Of a stretch of 30,059 nt of DNA, positions 1 through 10,577 are shown piece after piece (the stretch's first letter is position 1; each line of letters starts with the position of its first letter). Below the pieces are notes generated by a model. That model was not told the DNA's origin. It worked only from the letters and a program-made list of their open reading frames with translations, and made no database searches. The stretch is from Zarea fungicola. Taxonomy: Eukaryota > Ascomycota > Sordariomycetes > Hypocreales > Cordycipitaceae. Where the stretch lies: the NCBI GenBank assembly GCA_900169235.1, contig FWCC01000271.1, positions 1 through 30,059 of the forward strand. Reading direction: 5' to 3'. Position numbers and translations under genes: made by a program.

Positions 1-628
1 GTGGGGGCGTGGCACATGTACTGATTAAAAAGAGAAACAATAAAAACTGATAATTATTATTTTAATATGTCACTATGATTATTCTTAAATATTACCAGCG
101 GAAATAGTAGGGTCTGTTCAGCTGGTTCTAGCATTTTGTCGTTGAGCTAACAATTCTTGAGCCATGTGAATGACATTTTCCTTTTTTCTTTTTTTCATAA
201 AAAACCCATCTGGGCGAATTGGTGAAACAAATTGGTCATCGCGGTAACCTCTGTTAGCAATGTCTTGTATGTGCGCTGTCCTGACTCCGAATCCACAGAA
301 GCAGCTAATAAGTGCAGATTCATTTCGTTACTACCCTAGGCATCATTTCCAGTCCAGTTTCATGGTAGCACTAGGCCAAGAGTAGGTGAAGAGTGGAAGC
401 GCATGTAACAAGTTCATACTGCATTTAAAATCTATGTACATTTCTGTTCTTTTTTCTTGGAACCGTGTCCACCAGAAACTGTTGAAGTTTACTCTGCATC
501 TACCATGTTGCGCCAGTGAAGAAATGCTCACAAGTCTATTTACGGGATAAGCAAAAAACCGATATGGATATAATAAAAATCCCCGAGAATAAAAAAAGGT
601 TGAAAAATAAACACGTCAAAAAATATTT
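1..628. other. Intergenic, no gene seen
   Basis: AT-rich sequence downstream of the mitochondrial carrier. The only open frame (343-531, minus) has no recognisable domain and no supporting structure, so I see no gene here. The part next to 628 is probably the 3' untranslated region of the carrier. Confidence 0.6.
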
Positions 629-1534
629 TTAATCCAGAGCACGCAGCGTCGTCTCGACAACAGCAAAGGTGCCGGCGCTGACCGGCATGGCCCTCAGCAG
701 GGTCGGGCCAATGCCCTTCCAGAACCCGCGCAGGCCGCTCTCACGGAACGTGGCCGCAAAGCACGCCCGCATGGTCGCGTACTTTTGGTTGCCGGCGCCG
801 AACCCGTCCGTCTGCATCTTGCTCTTGACCACGTCAAACGGGTACGACGCGAGCCAGAGCGCCTCGCCCGCCAGGCCACCGTAAAACGCAATCTTGTAGC
901 CGGGAATGTCCTTGCGGTCGACGCCCGTGCGGCGCGCGTCGACGTTGACCATCCACTCAAAGGCGGTGAACCACGCGCCGTACGCCGTGGCCTCGCGGAG
1001 CAGCGTGACCGAGGTGCCGCGGTACAGACCCCCCAACACGCCCTGGTGCGCGACGAGCTTGCGCACGCAGTCGAGGGGGCCCGAGTAGAGGCGGCCGGCG
1101 CCGTGGGGCTGGCTCTGCAGGCGGATGCGGATGTGCTCGATGGGGGACGAGAGGACCGTGTTGGCGACGCCCGCAAAGGCGCCCGCGGCGTAGTACTGCG
1201 AGTAGGCGAGGCGGGCGCCGGGCACGCCGTTGCGCTCCTCGAACCAGCGGCGGGCCGAGTGGAAGGCGGCAAACTGGACAGAGACGCAGGCGCCGATGCC
1301 GATGAGCGGGGTGAGGGTGCCCTTGTAGAAGGCGAGGGCGCCCTCGTGGCGGTAGATGGACTTTGCGGCGTCGAGGGCGCCCGAGTACTGGGTGGTGGTC
1401 TGCAGGCGGACCTTGACAATGTCAAAGGGCTGGCCGATGAGGACCTGGGCGATGCCGCCCATGGCGCCGGAGAAGAGGTCCTTGACGGCCTGGCTGGGGC
1501 CCTGGGGGAGTTGTTGCTCGACGGCGGCGTCCAT
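629..1534 (-). CDS. Mitochondrial carrier family protein, YMC1/YMC2-like
   Basis: Intronless gene of 301 aa, the usual length of the SLC25/mitochondrial carrier family. Each of the three carrier repeats has its signature: QPFDIVKVRLQ near residue 35, SPIEHIRIRLQ in the middle repeat and YPFDVVKSKMQ in the third. The stretch KGTLTPLIGIGACVSVQF and the motif RKDIPGYK closely resemble yeast Ymc1/Ymc2, proposed amino-acid (glycine/glutamate-type) carriers of the inner mitochondrial membrane. The frame stays open upstream to 1903, but I start at the Met at 1534: it gives the family length, and the upstream part is low-complexity and not carrier-like. The gene is strongly GC-rich, unlike the AT-richer genes after 2 kb, so it is probably a conserved flanking gene rather than part of the lipid cluster. 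The exact substrate cannot be read from sequence. Confidence 0.93.
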   Translation of the reverse strand: MDAAVEQQLPQGPSQAVKDLFSGAMGGIAQVLIGQPFDIVKVRLQTTTQYSGALDAAKSIYRHEGALAFYKGTLTPLIGIGACVSVQFAAFHSARRWFEERNGVPGARLAYSQYYAAGAFAGVANTVLSSPIEHIRIRLQSQPHGAGRLYSGPLDCVRKLVAHQGVLGGLYRGTSVTLLREATAYGAWFTAFEWMVNVDARRTGVDRKDIPGYKIAFYGGLAGEALWLASYPFDVVKSKMQTDGFGAGNQKYATMRACFAATFRESGLRGFWKGIGPTLLRAMPVSAGTFAVVETTLRALD

Positions 1535-2766
1535 TGTGATTTTTTGTGCTGGAGGTGGGCGGTGGGCGGTGGGCGTCGGTGTTTGTTCCGGTGTCGGGTT
1601 CGAATCGATTGACGTCGATTGACAGCCGGCGGGAGGATTCAAGAGAAAATGACTGGCACGGGAGAATTCCAGCACCCGTCCACCTATGCAGGGAAAAAAC
1701 ACCGAATGGTGAAGAGGAAAAGAAAGGACGGACGGTTTCGTGCTGGAGATGGAGATGGAGAAGAAAGTTGTGGAGGGGCGCGGCGTGGTACGGCGACAGG
1801 CCGAAGGGCTAGAGGTCCGATGTCGTGCTTGGGAGCCGCCATGACAAACGGTTTCTGGTGGCGGCCAATTTCGCTTTGTCATAGAATACTCCGCACAAAT
1901 CACTGCAGGATATAATCAAGCTTTATCTGGGGTGCCAGTAGCGCCGTTGCTATAAAAATAGTCCCGCAGTCTACAATCCACAGCACCCACTGCGCCCTCT
2001 CGAGTTGCGCGGTACAGACTAATTCGGATATCAAGATGGAGAATGGCAAAGGAGTATCTCAGTTTTTAGATTGTTAATTTCCCTTTTTGTCGTCGACGCT
2101 TGGGCTACTGTCATTTTCATCATCTTCAGCTCTTGTCAGAATCAGTTAGACCTCCCAACAACCAGTGCTGATTGATAGGATCCGGGCTAAAAACTGATTG
2201 ATTACTTGCACCCTTCTTAATCTAATTGAATGGCTGATTAGTAAGTGTGGGACAGGATGTGCTGGTATTCACCGCGAGCATTTAAATATATCTGCTTCTC
2301 AACACACATCGTATGGCATATTCCACTCTATCCTGAGAACAAGACCAATTCATCACCGAAATAGCTGCCAGTAGCCGATGTACAATCACGGTGCGTGAAA
2401 TATTACATGTATAAAACTACAGAACATGTATATAGAAAATTTTATCCTTGTTTCTCCAGCTTCAAAATTACTTTGTCAACTCCATCGTCTCCCCCCTAAG
2501 ACGTGCGCGATCAAACGACATGGTGCATCCAATGCTGTCCAAGACAGGTTCTGCGAGACACAATCTAAAGCACATCAAGAGTTATTTCATGCAAGCGCGG
2601 GTATCCCGTTCGCTGTTCCTCCCTGCCCTAAAAGCACTAACAAATCGTCTTCAGGTTGATTGCGTGCTAGCCACTCTGTACGTCCTCTATACATGAAAAT
2701 ATGATGAGATTTGGCTCGACAATGCAATGATGTTTCATTTGCTGTCCACGATTATATGAAAATCGG
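1535..2766. other. Carrier upstream region and intergenic spacer; cluster left border
   Basis: The first 350 bases are GC-rich, purine-rich low-complexity sequence (GGTGGGC and GGAGAT runs) that fits the carrier's 5' untranslated region and promoter. From about 1900 the sequence becomes AT-rich. Small open frames at 2426-2696 show no domain. Composition changes here, between a conserved gene and the lipid cluster. No gene seen. Confidence 0.55.
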
Positions 2767-4430
2767 CTATTTGTTCTTGTTAGCAAACTTGCTCAAGAGG
2801 CTGAGATGACTTCTCACTGCCCCAAACAGGTTGGGAAGAACGCGATAATCAACACCGTACTCTGCGCAGGTTTGCTTGACGATTTTCGCAATATCAGGGT
2901 AGTAGCACTGGTTGATCTGTCTCACATTAGTTACTAGACGCTGAAATAGCGTGTTTGGCAATACGTACGTGCGGAAACAAATGATGGACGACTTGGTAGT
3001 TCAACGAACCTGTTAGAAACGTAACAACTCGGCTACCGTGGCTATAGTCCTGTGCTGTCTGTATTTGTAGAACAGCCCAGTCCACGTTCATGGTGTTGTC
3101 CTTCTCTGGGGTGTACCAGTGCACCCCATCGACTACATGGTTTGCCTCGAATATAAATGCAGCAAACCATGAAGTTAAGAACTCAGATGCCAAGAATAGC
3201 GAAATTACTCGGAATTTGCTGCTCTTAGACAGGAAAATAGGAATCATGAGTTTGTAAACGAGAAAAGTGACCTTGGATGAGCGACAAATCAGCAAAGTAG
3301 ATCCTGCCCACAACCGTTCCAGCGTACATACCTTGCCTCCCCAAAATAACAGGGCCTGAGTTTTTGTAAATGGGTTAACTGGTATGGTGTCAAATTTCTG
3401 GGAAGTATACGCAATGATATCGCCGAATCTTGCGTAGTGAGTCCAAAAGCCATATAGTATTGGTGCGTATGCCAGCTGCGCTGCGTAAATTGGAAACCAA
3501 GCTTGTGATGAAAGATAGCGGGTCGGAGAGAAGGGCTCCGTTGCAATGTCAGGGTCTGCTCCGACTACATTGGTATAGGGGTGGTGCCCAAGCACTATAC
3601 TATACTTAACAATAGATGCTTCATGGGACCTTCAGCATGCTTACCGTGTTTGTAATACCAGAATATGTCTGAGATGCCAAAAATGAAATTGTGTAAGCCT
3701 GTCATGGTATCCCACACTTTCGGATTGTGCGTTATTGCCGAGTGAGATCCATCATGAACCCAGTAAACAGCGAATCCAAAATATGACCATGACCAGAGTA
3801 TCAGAACCATGACTGATAATCCTAGGCTATTGATGACTGGTTTAAACCAGTGTAACGCCCAATAACCAGCAGAAATGCCGGTAATGGGTATGGCGTACTG
3901 CAACAGAGCATAATGGCAGTACTTGGGGTCTTGACCTGTATGACGGAAGTATTCTCTGACACGCTAGCTAGGAGAATCAGCAGTGCTTGATATGCCAGTT
4001 TTTGAGAGGCTCATACCTTCCGCAGTTGCAAGGCAAACTCATTCGGAGCTCCAAAGGATGGAACGTTGCTCTCTAGCAGTTCGCCTACATAATACTTGCT
4101 TGTGAATGTTAGCACTGCCTTCATTCCTGCATGCAGATTTCTATTCCTAAAAGTCGGTGGAGGGCTCACTCTAAAATTTTCAGCGTAGAAGGCTCATGCG
4201 TTGTCTCGACTACAACAGTGGCGTCTCGGCCAGCCGCCAACTGCAGCCTGAGCTTCCCCCCCGGATGAGCGTCTTGAAATGTAGTCAAGTCATATACCTA
4301 TAAAGAGATTAGCTTATGACGTAGTGAAAGATGCTGGAAAGCACACTTTGCCCCTGATAGCCACAAGACACTTCCCTTTTGCGGTAGAATCGCGAAGGGC
4401 GCCTATGGAAAACTGAATGGGCGAGCTCAT
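2767..4430 (-). CDS. Front-end fatty acid desaturase A (cytochrome b5 fusion, delta-5-like)
   Basis: Predicted 442 aa from seven exons: 4347-4430, 4170-4297, 4017-4098, 3645-3963, 3332-3594, 2969-3271, 2767-2916. Residues 1-98 form an N-terminal cytochrome b5 domain with HPGG (His39) and a second heme ligand, His62 in ETTHE. The membrane desaturase domain has three iron-binding histidine boxes: HDGSH (168-172), HVLGHH (204-209) and QVVHH (385-389). A Gln in box 3 plus fused cytochrome b5 defines front-end desaturases, which insert a double bond between an existing one and the carboxyl end. The HDxSH / HVLGHHPYTN / NYQVVHHLFPH pattern and length match Mortierella alpina delta-5 desaturase (about 446 aa) rather than ascomycete sphingolipid delta-8 desaturases. 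The intron 2 acceptor is AAG with a good GCTAAC branch site. Paralogue of desaturase B; divergent from elongase 1. Regiospecificity is inferred. Confidence 0.9.
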
Positions 4431-5222
4431 CTTCGCAAGAGACTAGTAGACAGCTTAGGTGACAATTCCAGCATGATACTCTGGTCCCTAATAACACCTT
4501 TTTGTAATATTGTGTTAGGGGATTGGGGTTAATTATATATTTATTGGTAGTTTGCAAGCCCCGAAAAGAAACCGGCGGCAGGTCATATGTATGATATGAG
4601 ACTTTAAGATGATAAGAACTATTTTTTGATTAGTTCTCTTGAGGTAGGTGACATAACTAGCCTTGAAGTTTTGACCCACTCTGCCTCAAAGTTCGTAATT
4701 GCATAAGATGGCTAGGAAACGTGAGCCCAAGCCCACATAGTCTGGGTGTTTAAAAGGCGCATTTCCCAGGTACTGGCCCAGGCGGTCAAGTCAGTTCATA
4801 GTTCGTGCAATTTGCAAACTGGAAATCGTAAGCTGACCAACTCTGGAATCATAGAGACCCTCTTTTGTCTTGCTCGGATGTACCTGCAGATAAAACACTT
4901 ATGAACTCGTAAAAAATCGCATTATCATAGTTAGTAATTCGCTCAACCCATTAAACACCGCGGCGGGAAAATCCCGGCCAACGTGACGATCGTGATATGT
5001 GATGCTGCTAGCTCCAAGGCCACATTACTATTGTCTCTCGAGAAAGACATAAATTTCGTGGAAGCTCCATACACTGATGCAGTAAACACTAGGGAGTTAC
5101 ACATTGATGAAGCCTTGCAAGAAATTTCATGTTCATCATCTCTTAAGCACAAAAGTTAATGTCAAAACCAGTGTATTTTTGACCAATACCAACTCTACGA
5201 GATACAGAACCACTTATCAGCC
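4431..5222. promoter_or_regulatory. Shared upstream region of desaturase A and elongase 1
   Basis: About 790 bp between two divergent start codons (4430 minus, 5223 plus), so it must hold both promoters. It contains GTCATA at about 4582 and an ACGATCGT palindrome near 4986. I saw no convincing binding site for a named factor. Small open frames here (for example 4943-5152, minus) are not supported. Confidence 0.6.
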
Positions 5223-6228
5223 ATGACGAATAATTATCTCAGCCTTCCGCTTATCAAGAGCAATCTAGTATCTTCTGAGATATACAAACTGAGTCTAGAT
5301 GCTCGGGTTCCCATCACTATCGCCATTCTCTACATTACTATATGCACTACCTTGCAGCAGCGCGTTACTTCGGGGAAGCTCAATGGATTTAGCTTCTGTC
5401 AAGGGAAAGCATTCTTCCGGCTTACCATTATCCACAATTCTCTTTTAGCAATTTATTCTGCGGCAAGTTTTATGGGATTTGCGCGTGTGTTGTTTCACGT
5501 GGCATCAACTGCTTGGAATACCGGAGACCAGAGCTACCGAACCGAGCGCATCATGGACCTTATCTGCCATTTAGACATCAACCTGCTCAAAACAAGTGGT
5601 GCAGCTTCTGAATATATTCACAGTCGCACGCGCGAGTCATGGCTCGAAGCAAATCTTATATATGGGTGGTTTTTTTACATCAGCAAGATATATGAGCTAC
5701 TTGACACATTCATCATTGTTGGTCGCGGTAAACCGCCCGGTTTATTCCAGATATATCACCATGCGGGGGCGTTAATTTGCGTTTGGGCAGGTCTGGTTTA
5801 CCGCGCAACGCCCTTGTGGAGCTTTATATTCATGAATTGTGGGATTCATGCCCTAATGGTAGGTAGCAAAAATCACATTTCGGATGGTTCCTATGACTGC
5901 TGACTTCTTCCAGTATACTTACTACAACTTGGTGTTGCTCAAGGTGAAAATTTCAAGGAGGATTAAAATCACTTTAACAACGCTACAGATATTACAAACT
6001 ACTGTTGCTGTTATATATGCAGCTTGGAGCCTTTTTGGTGTCCATCCAATTAGTGGTCGTTCGCTAGACTCAGCAGGGCACGGCAAAGGTCACATTTCTC
6101 GCATTCCCTGCACTTTGAGAGCTGAAGAAAGGACGGCAATAGCCCTAAATATTGTCTACCTGGTACCGCTTCTCTTTCTTTTCCTTAAATTTTTCTTGGC
6201 AAACTATTTACGCATCACCGCACGATGA
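5223..6228 (+). CDS. ELO-family fatty acid elongase 1
   Basis: Predicted 316 aa from exons 5223-5858 and 5914-6228; the 55-nt intron begins GTAGGT and ends TTCCAG. ELO proteins are multi-span ER membrane 3-ketoacyl-CoA synthases that condense malonyl-CoA with an acyl-CoA, the first step of two-carbon elongation. Family motifs are in order: KIYELLDT (155-162), the histidine box region FQIYHH (box residues 176-180) and N-x3-H-x2-MYTYY (205-216), which forms across the intron. The first His of the usual HxxHH box is replaced by Gln (QIYHH). This QxxHH form is known from PUFA elongases such as the Isochrysis delta-9 elongase IgASE1 and differs from yeast Elo1-3. Upstream regions are shared with desaturase A; the 3' end converges on desaturase B. 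Substrate range is inferred to be polyunsaturated acyl-CoA. Confidence 0.92.
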
Positions 6229-6608
6229 AGCGGAGCTCCAGAATTAGATCAATAAGCAGTTAAACTTCATAGCCATTTGATTTATAACGCCACACATTCT
6301 ATCACCTATTACAACAAAAATACGGCCCCATACATAGCTTTTGAATTTGCTCAGAAGAAGCCCTGATACGTTGTTATCCTGCTGCAGTATCGGCCGTTTA
6401 TGTATTGCTATAGAGTAATTGAGCTAGACGCCCAGTTTTGGACAGCGTGTTTCGGCATCAGGTCCGCTTTCTAGGAAGAAACGATTCATTACTTTTATGA
6501 CGGTAGTTAAAATGTCCTGATTTCTGAAAAGACGCATACAATGAATAATTCTGACTTGTAGAATGGCTATGCTTTTCTATGTGCTAGCAGAGCGGTGCTA
6601 GTATTCAT
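6229..6608. other. Convergent 3' spacer, no gene seen
   Basis: 380 bp between the stop codons of elongase 1 (plus) and desaturase B (minus). AT-rich, presumably both 3' untranslated regions and transcription ends. No open frame or repeat of note. Confidence 0.5.
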
Positions 6609-8339
6609 CTAAGATCTGTGTCGACCCATTCTCCTTAACAATCGAAGGTGTCCAGCAAACGCCTCTAACCATCCTGTACGGATACTGTAAACTACACCAA
6701 ACTCTTCACTGGTTCGCTTAAGAATCTCTGCTAGATCGGGATAGTAACTCTGATTTATCTGATTGGGTTGGTAATACTTTAGCAATGTGAACTAATTCTC
6801 TGACGCTTCAAATGTAACTTACATGAGGAAATATATGGTGTACCACCTGATAATTCAGCGCCCCTGTTAGAAAAGTGGTTATCGCGTTACCGTGGCCATA
6901 GTCTTGAGCGGTGGCCACTTGAAGCTCGGTCCAGTCGATTGGCATAACCTCATTTGAGGCCGGCTTTGCGTACCACTTTACATCTTCAACGACATGATTA
7001 GACTGGAACACGTATGCTGCTATACAGGATATGGCCATTTCCGTAAGTATAAAAGTGTAGATGACCCGCCAAGCGCTACTAGGCGAGAAGATGATCGGGA
7101 TGACTAGCCGGTATTGGAAAAAAATCACCTAACTTTGTTACTTGACCCGTGCTAAATTATACGTTGAGAAGGAGCGTACCTTGCCAGTCCAGAACACAGC
7201 TTTGTCAAGTTGAGTGAATGGGTTCAGTTCAATGGAGTCAGTGCGCATTCTCACCACTGCTAGTACGTCTTGAAGTCGAGAGAAGTGGGTTAGCAAACTG
7301 TAGAGCGCTGGCGCGTATACATGCTGCAGTCTGTAGGATGGACTCCATTCTTGGCTAGGGAGGAACCTCGTAACTGAGAATGGTTTGACAGATATATCTG
7401 GGTCAACGTCGACGATGTTTGTAAACGGGTGGTGCCCTAGAACTGTCAAAGTGTAAGCCAGGAGTGTCCTGTATTAGGATCATGTCATCTTACCATGCCG
7501 GTAGAACCACACCTTATCTGAGAAGCCCATGATGAAATTGTAGGAGTGGCCCATCATATCCCAGACGAGTGGACTATGCGTGATAGAGGCATGAGAGGCA
7601 TCGTGCACCCAAAAAACGGTAAACCCGAAATAAGCCCAGGCCCATACCCATATGTTGATGTGAGTCCACAGCGAGCTTGATAGGACGGCGCTATTCCAGT
7701 AAATTTGCCAGTAACAGATGAAAATACCCGCAATCGGCCAAAGATATCGCCATAGTGAATCCTTGGAGTACTTGGGATCTTTATTTTGGCTCTCGAAATA
7801 CCCTTTCACACGCTAGTCGTAAAGAATGATAAGGCTCTTCTCTATCTGGAATCGGAGAGTGTATTTCTTACCTTTCGTAAAGTCCTTGCGAATTCGTTTG
7901 GCGGATGAAAAATGGGAAATTCTGTCATTTCCAAACGCCCCACTCGATATTTCCTACCATTCTTAGCAAAGAAAGGCGTGGAACTAGACAAGTTCTGGGG
8001 GTGCAAACCGCAGTACTAGCTCAGCTCCTTCACCATGTGTTGTTTCGAAGACAACAGTTACATCTCGGCCCGCCGCCATCAGCAAGCGTGCCAGCCCACC
8101 AGGGTGCTTTGATTTAAACTTGGATATGTCATATACCTATCATTTGAACTATCTGTTAGTGGCGGTTTTTTCTCAGTTTTGAACATGTTGGGCTTACATA
8201 TCCGCGTACTGCGACGAGACAACGGTCTTGAAGTACAGAGTCTCGTAGATTTTGGAGTGTGTAAATGTGGTCTTCCTGAGCACAGGTATTAGTGACTGAA
8301 ACTACGGAAGCTTGTCATTTGGAGACTTAATAGTACCAT
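6609..8339 (-). CDS. Front-end fatty acid desaturase B (cytochrome b5 fusion, delta-5-like)
   Basis: Predicted 442 aa from eight exons: 8337-8339, 8198-8275, 8009-8136, 7872-7953, 7494-7812, 7180-7442, 6823-7128, 6609-6758. Same architecture as desaturase A: cytochrome b5 domain with HPGG (His38) and second heme ligand His61 (FETTH), then HDASH (167-171), HVLGHH (203-208) and QVVHH (385-389). Exon lengths 128, 82, 319, 263 and 150 nt equal those of desaturase A, so the two are paralogues from one duplication. The first coding exon appears to be only the ATG: a 61-nt intron (GTACTA...CACTAATACCTGTGCTCAG) follows it and restores the frame to EDHIYTLQNLRD. Desaturase A lacks this intron. No other in-frame start with a sensible intron was found. 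Divergent from the FAD2-like gene. Two front-end enzymes may act at different positions or on different chain lengths (inference). Confidence 0.88.
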
Positions 8340-8849
8340 TGCACAGCCTGTAAGTGAACTTATCAGAGCTGGGCTTTTGCTCTCTCTTTTTTTTCCCTTT
8401 TCTATTCGACGTATGGTGCGATGGGGGAACTCTGGTTCTCTAGGAAGCCTTGCATAGGAGGCGGAGGGTTTTATCGAAGTTCAGGATTCACATCTCCAGT
8501 AGACACGTCTCAGGCATCCGAAAGTTTCCAGGCCGTGCATAGCTATGAATACTCAGACATATAGCAACTTGACTAAGACAACGGATATGACACGTCATAT
8601 TGCAGTCAAGCAACAACTTATTATTTCAACAATAATATCATATTAATAGAGATATCATAATATATCAAAAGAGTGGCCATAATTGTCTCGCATTTTAACC
8701 GTTGCTTTTTTCGTGTCTATGGCATTATATACTTGGATTTCGTATCGGTCATATACCAACAAACTAAAATCTATTCAATTCAAGATTGAAAAGGTATCCT
8801 CCTGCCATATCATTGTACAATATCGTGACTATTAGGGACCGCCAGAATA
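8340..8849. promoter_or_regulatory. Shared upstream region of desaturase B and FAD2-like desaturase
   Basis: 510 bp between divergent start codons (8339 minus, 8850 plus). It contains a perfect 16-bp inverted repeat at 8585-8600 (ATATGAC, AC, GTCATAT), a pyrimidine tract near 8378-8402 and an AT-rich stretch at 8620-8680. The inverted repeat resembles the half-site of another palindrome at 23066-23082 in a second shared promoter of the cluster. A regulatory role is inference. Confidence 0.55.
8585..8600. repeat. 16-bp perfect inverted repeat in shared promoter
   Basis: ATATGAC, 2-base spacer, GTCATAT. It lies about 250 bp from both start codons of desaturase B and the FAD2-like gene. Candidate dimer-binding site. 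Confidence 0.6.
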
Positions 8850-10081
8850 ATGCAGCCTCAGCTCAAAACACCAAGCATTCGGGAGTTGCGAGCATGTATC
8901 CCGCCTCGATGTTTCAAACCTTCAGGTGCAAAGTCTACTTACTACATTGCAAGGGATCTTCTTTTAGCCGCCTCAATCTTTCGGTTGATACTTTTTATAC
9001 CTCAAGTAAACGCTTTATCCATCCGTTTTACTTTATGGGTAATACTGGGGCTGGCACAAGGGCTGGTATTCACTGGGATATGGATACTTGCTCACGAATG
9101 CGGGCATGGTGCGTTGTTCAGCTCTAGGCGTATCAATGATGCAGTTGGATTTGTTCTTCATAGCCTGCTATTGGTGCCGTTTTATTCGTGGAAGTTTACG
9201 CATGCGCGCCACCATCGTTACACCAATCATTTGACCAAAGATACGGTGTTTGTCCCCAATCGATCGAAAGAAATTACGTGGCAGTGGCAGTTGCGTCAAA
9301 AATTAGGTTATGCTGAGGATTCCCCAATAGTCCTCTTTTGTTCCCTAATTATTCATCAACTTGCCGGATGGCCGGCATATGTCCTCTTTTACATACGTGG
9401 AGGCGAATCAAACACCACAGGGCCGGGCAGATATCGAACGCGCAGTCATTTCGACCCTACTAGCACATTATTCTCACCTGGGGAGAGCACTCATGTGGTT
9501 ATATCTAACATTGGCATTCTGGTTACGCTTTACCTGCTCTGGAAAGCGAGCCAGGCATTTGGAGCTTGGAATCTTGTACTGGGATATGGAATTCCATATC
9601 TATGTACAAACCATTGGATTGGTATGTTTCTACCTAGACGCGTTATCGACTTTTCTAATATAAGACCTAAAAGTTGCGATCACATTTCTTCATCATACCG
9701 ACCCTGATATTCATCACTACGATAAATCCACTTGGAGTTATGTCGATGGTGCACTATCAACCGTAGATCGTGATTTTGGCTGGATTGGTAAGCACTTGTT
9801 CCACGGTATTATTGAATACCATGTGATACATCACTTATTCCCGTGAGTGGCCCTCAAGACAAATTATAATGTAATCTCCAATTATTGATGTTTGTTTACA
9901 TTGCAGCCGCATTCCTTTCTACAATGCTGAAGAAGCGACAAGAGCAGTCGCCCCGCTGCTCGGGGACCGGTATAATTTTGACAAAAGAGGATTCCATCAC
10001 GCATTATGGGAGACATTTAGAGCGTGTCAATATGTGAAGGAAGGAGAGTGTGCTGGTGTCTTTGAATGGCGCGCGAAGTAG
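8850..10081 (+). CDS. FAD2-like (delta-12 / omega-3 type) membrane fatty acid desaturase
   Basis: Predicted 371 aa from exons 8850-9621, 9674-9842 and 9907-10081; the introns of 52 and 64 nt keep the frame. Histidine boxes are HECGH (82-86), HARHH (118-122) and HVIHH (307-311). The region [20 protein letters not shown], then [11 protein letters not shown] matches fungal delta-12/omega-3 desaturases. These ER enzymes place a methyl-side double bond in acyl lipids, for example oleate to linoleate. There is no cytochrome b5 domain. Oddities: the residues after box 1 are GALF where plant and fungal FAD2 have HAF; box 3 is followed by LFP as in omega-3 enzymes; and the N-terminus is short (fungal FAD2 is often 400-480 aa). 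FAD2 relatives with changed boxes include acetylenases and conjugases, so the product may not be a simple cis double bond (inference). Divergent from desaturase B. Confidence 0.9.
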
Positions 10082-10577
10082 GAGTAACGGGCTGAGGTCT
10101 TTTCTCATAGTGAAGATGTATTTTGGACATAAATTTATGCATGCAACCAAAAGAATAAATCAAGTCTGCGCGGTCAGGATAGTTAGATGAATTTCTTACG
10201 CTGTAAGTCCTGTTCAGCCTCTAAAGTAATATTGAGCCAATTTTTTTTAACTACCGATTTATAGTGTACGTGTTGTGACTGCTGACTCAGGTCAAGCAGC
10301 GTATCCAGCGATTCCTGAGTTCTGCTGCAGGCTGCCGTCGGTCACGGTATACGAGATCATCATGGCAACTGAGGAGGAAAGAGGGATCTTCTTATTTGCT
10401 GTCTGCTTTGTTTAATACTGCATTTCTGCATATAGGGGAGGAATTCCCCACACATTTGTAGATAGCTTCAATCAATCAACTAGTTGCTACCGCATTACTA
10501 CTGAGAGACGCCCCTCTTAGTGCTGTGCCCAGTAACGTAGTTATGATTGTACCAACAGTACGGCTCGTCGTAATTCA
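10082..10577. other. Convergent 3' spacer, no gene seen
   Basis: About 500 bp between the stops of the FAD2-like gene and the alpha/beta hydrolase. No supported open frame and no repeat noted. Confidence 0.5.

Noticed and set aside
343..531. 62-codon minus-strand frame
   Set aside because: No domain, no partner exon and ordinary chance length in this composition.
1592..1610. tRNA B-box-like GGTTCGAAT
   Set aside because: No acceptor stem, A box or anticodon arm can be built around it; it lies in the carrier 5' region.
669..1915. Long plus-strand open frames over the carrier gene (for example 785-1612)
   Set aside because: They are GC-rich antisense shadows of the carrier coding sequence, with low-complexity Ala/Arg/Gly-rich products and no domain.
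2767..8339. Sphingolipid delta-8 desaturase as the identity of desaturases A and B
   Set aside because: Those enzymes in ascomycetes carry different box sequences (HNTHH-type second box, QxEHHLFPR third box); here box 2 is HVLGHH and box 3 QVVHH, as in Mortierella delta-5.
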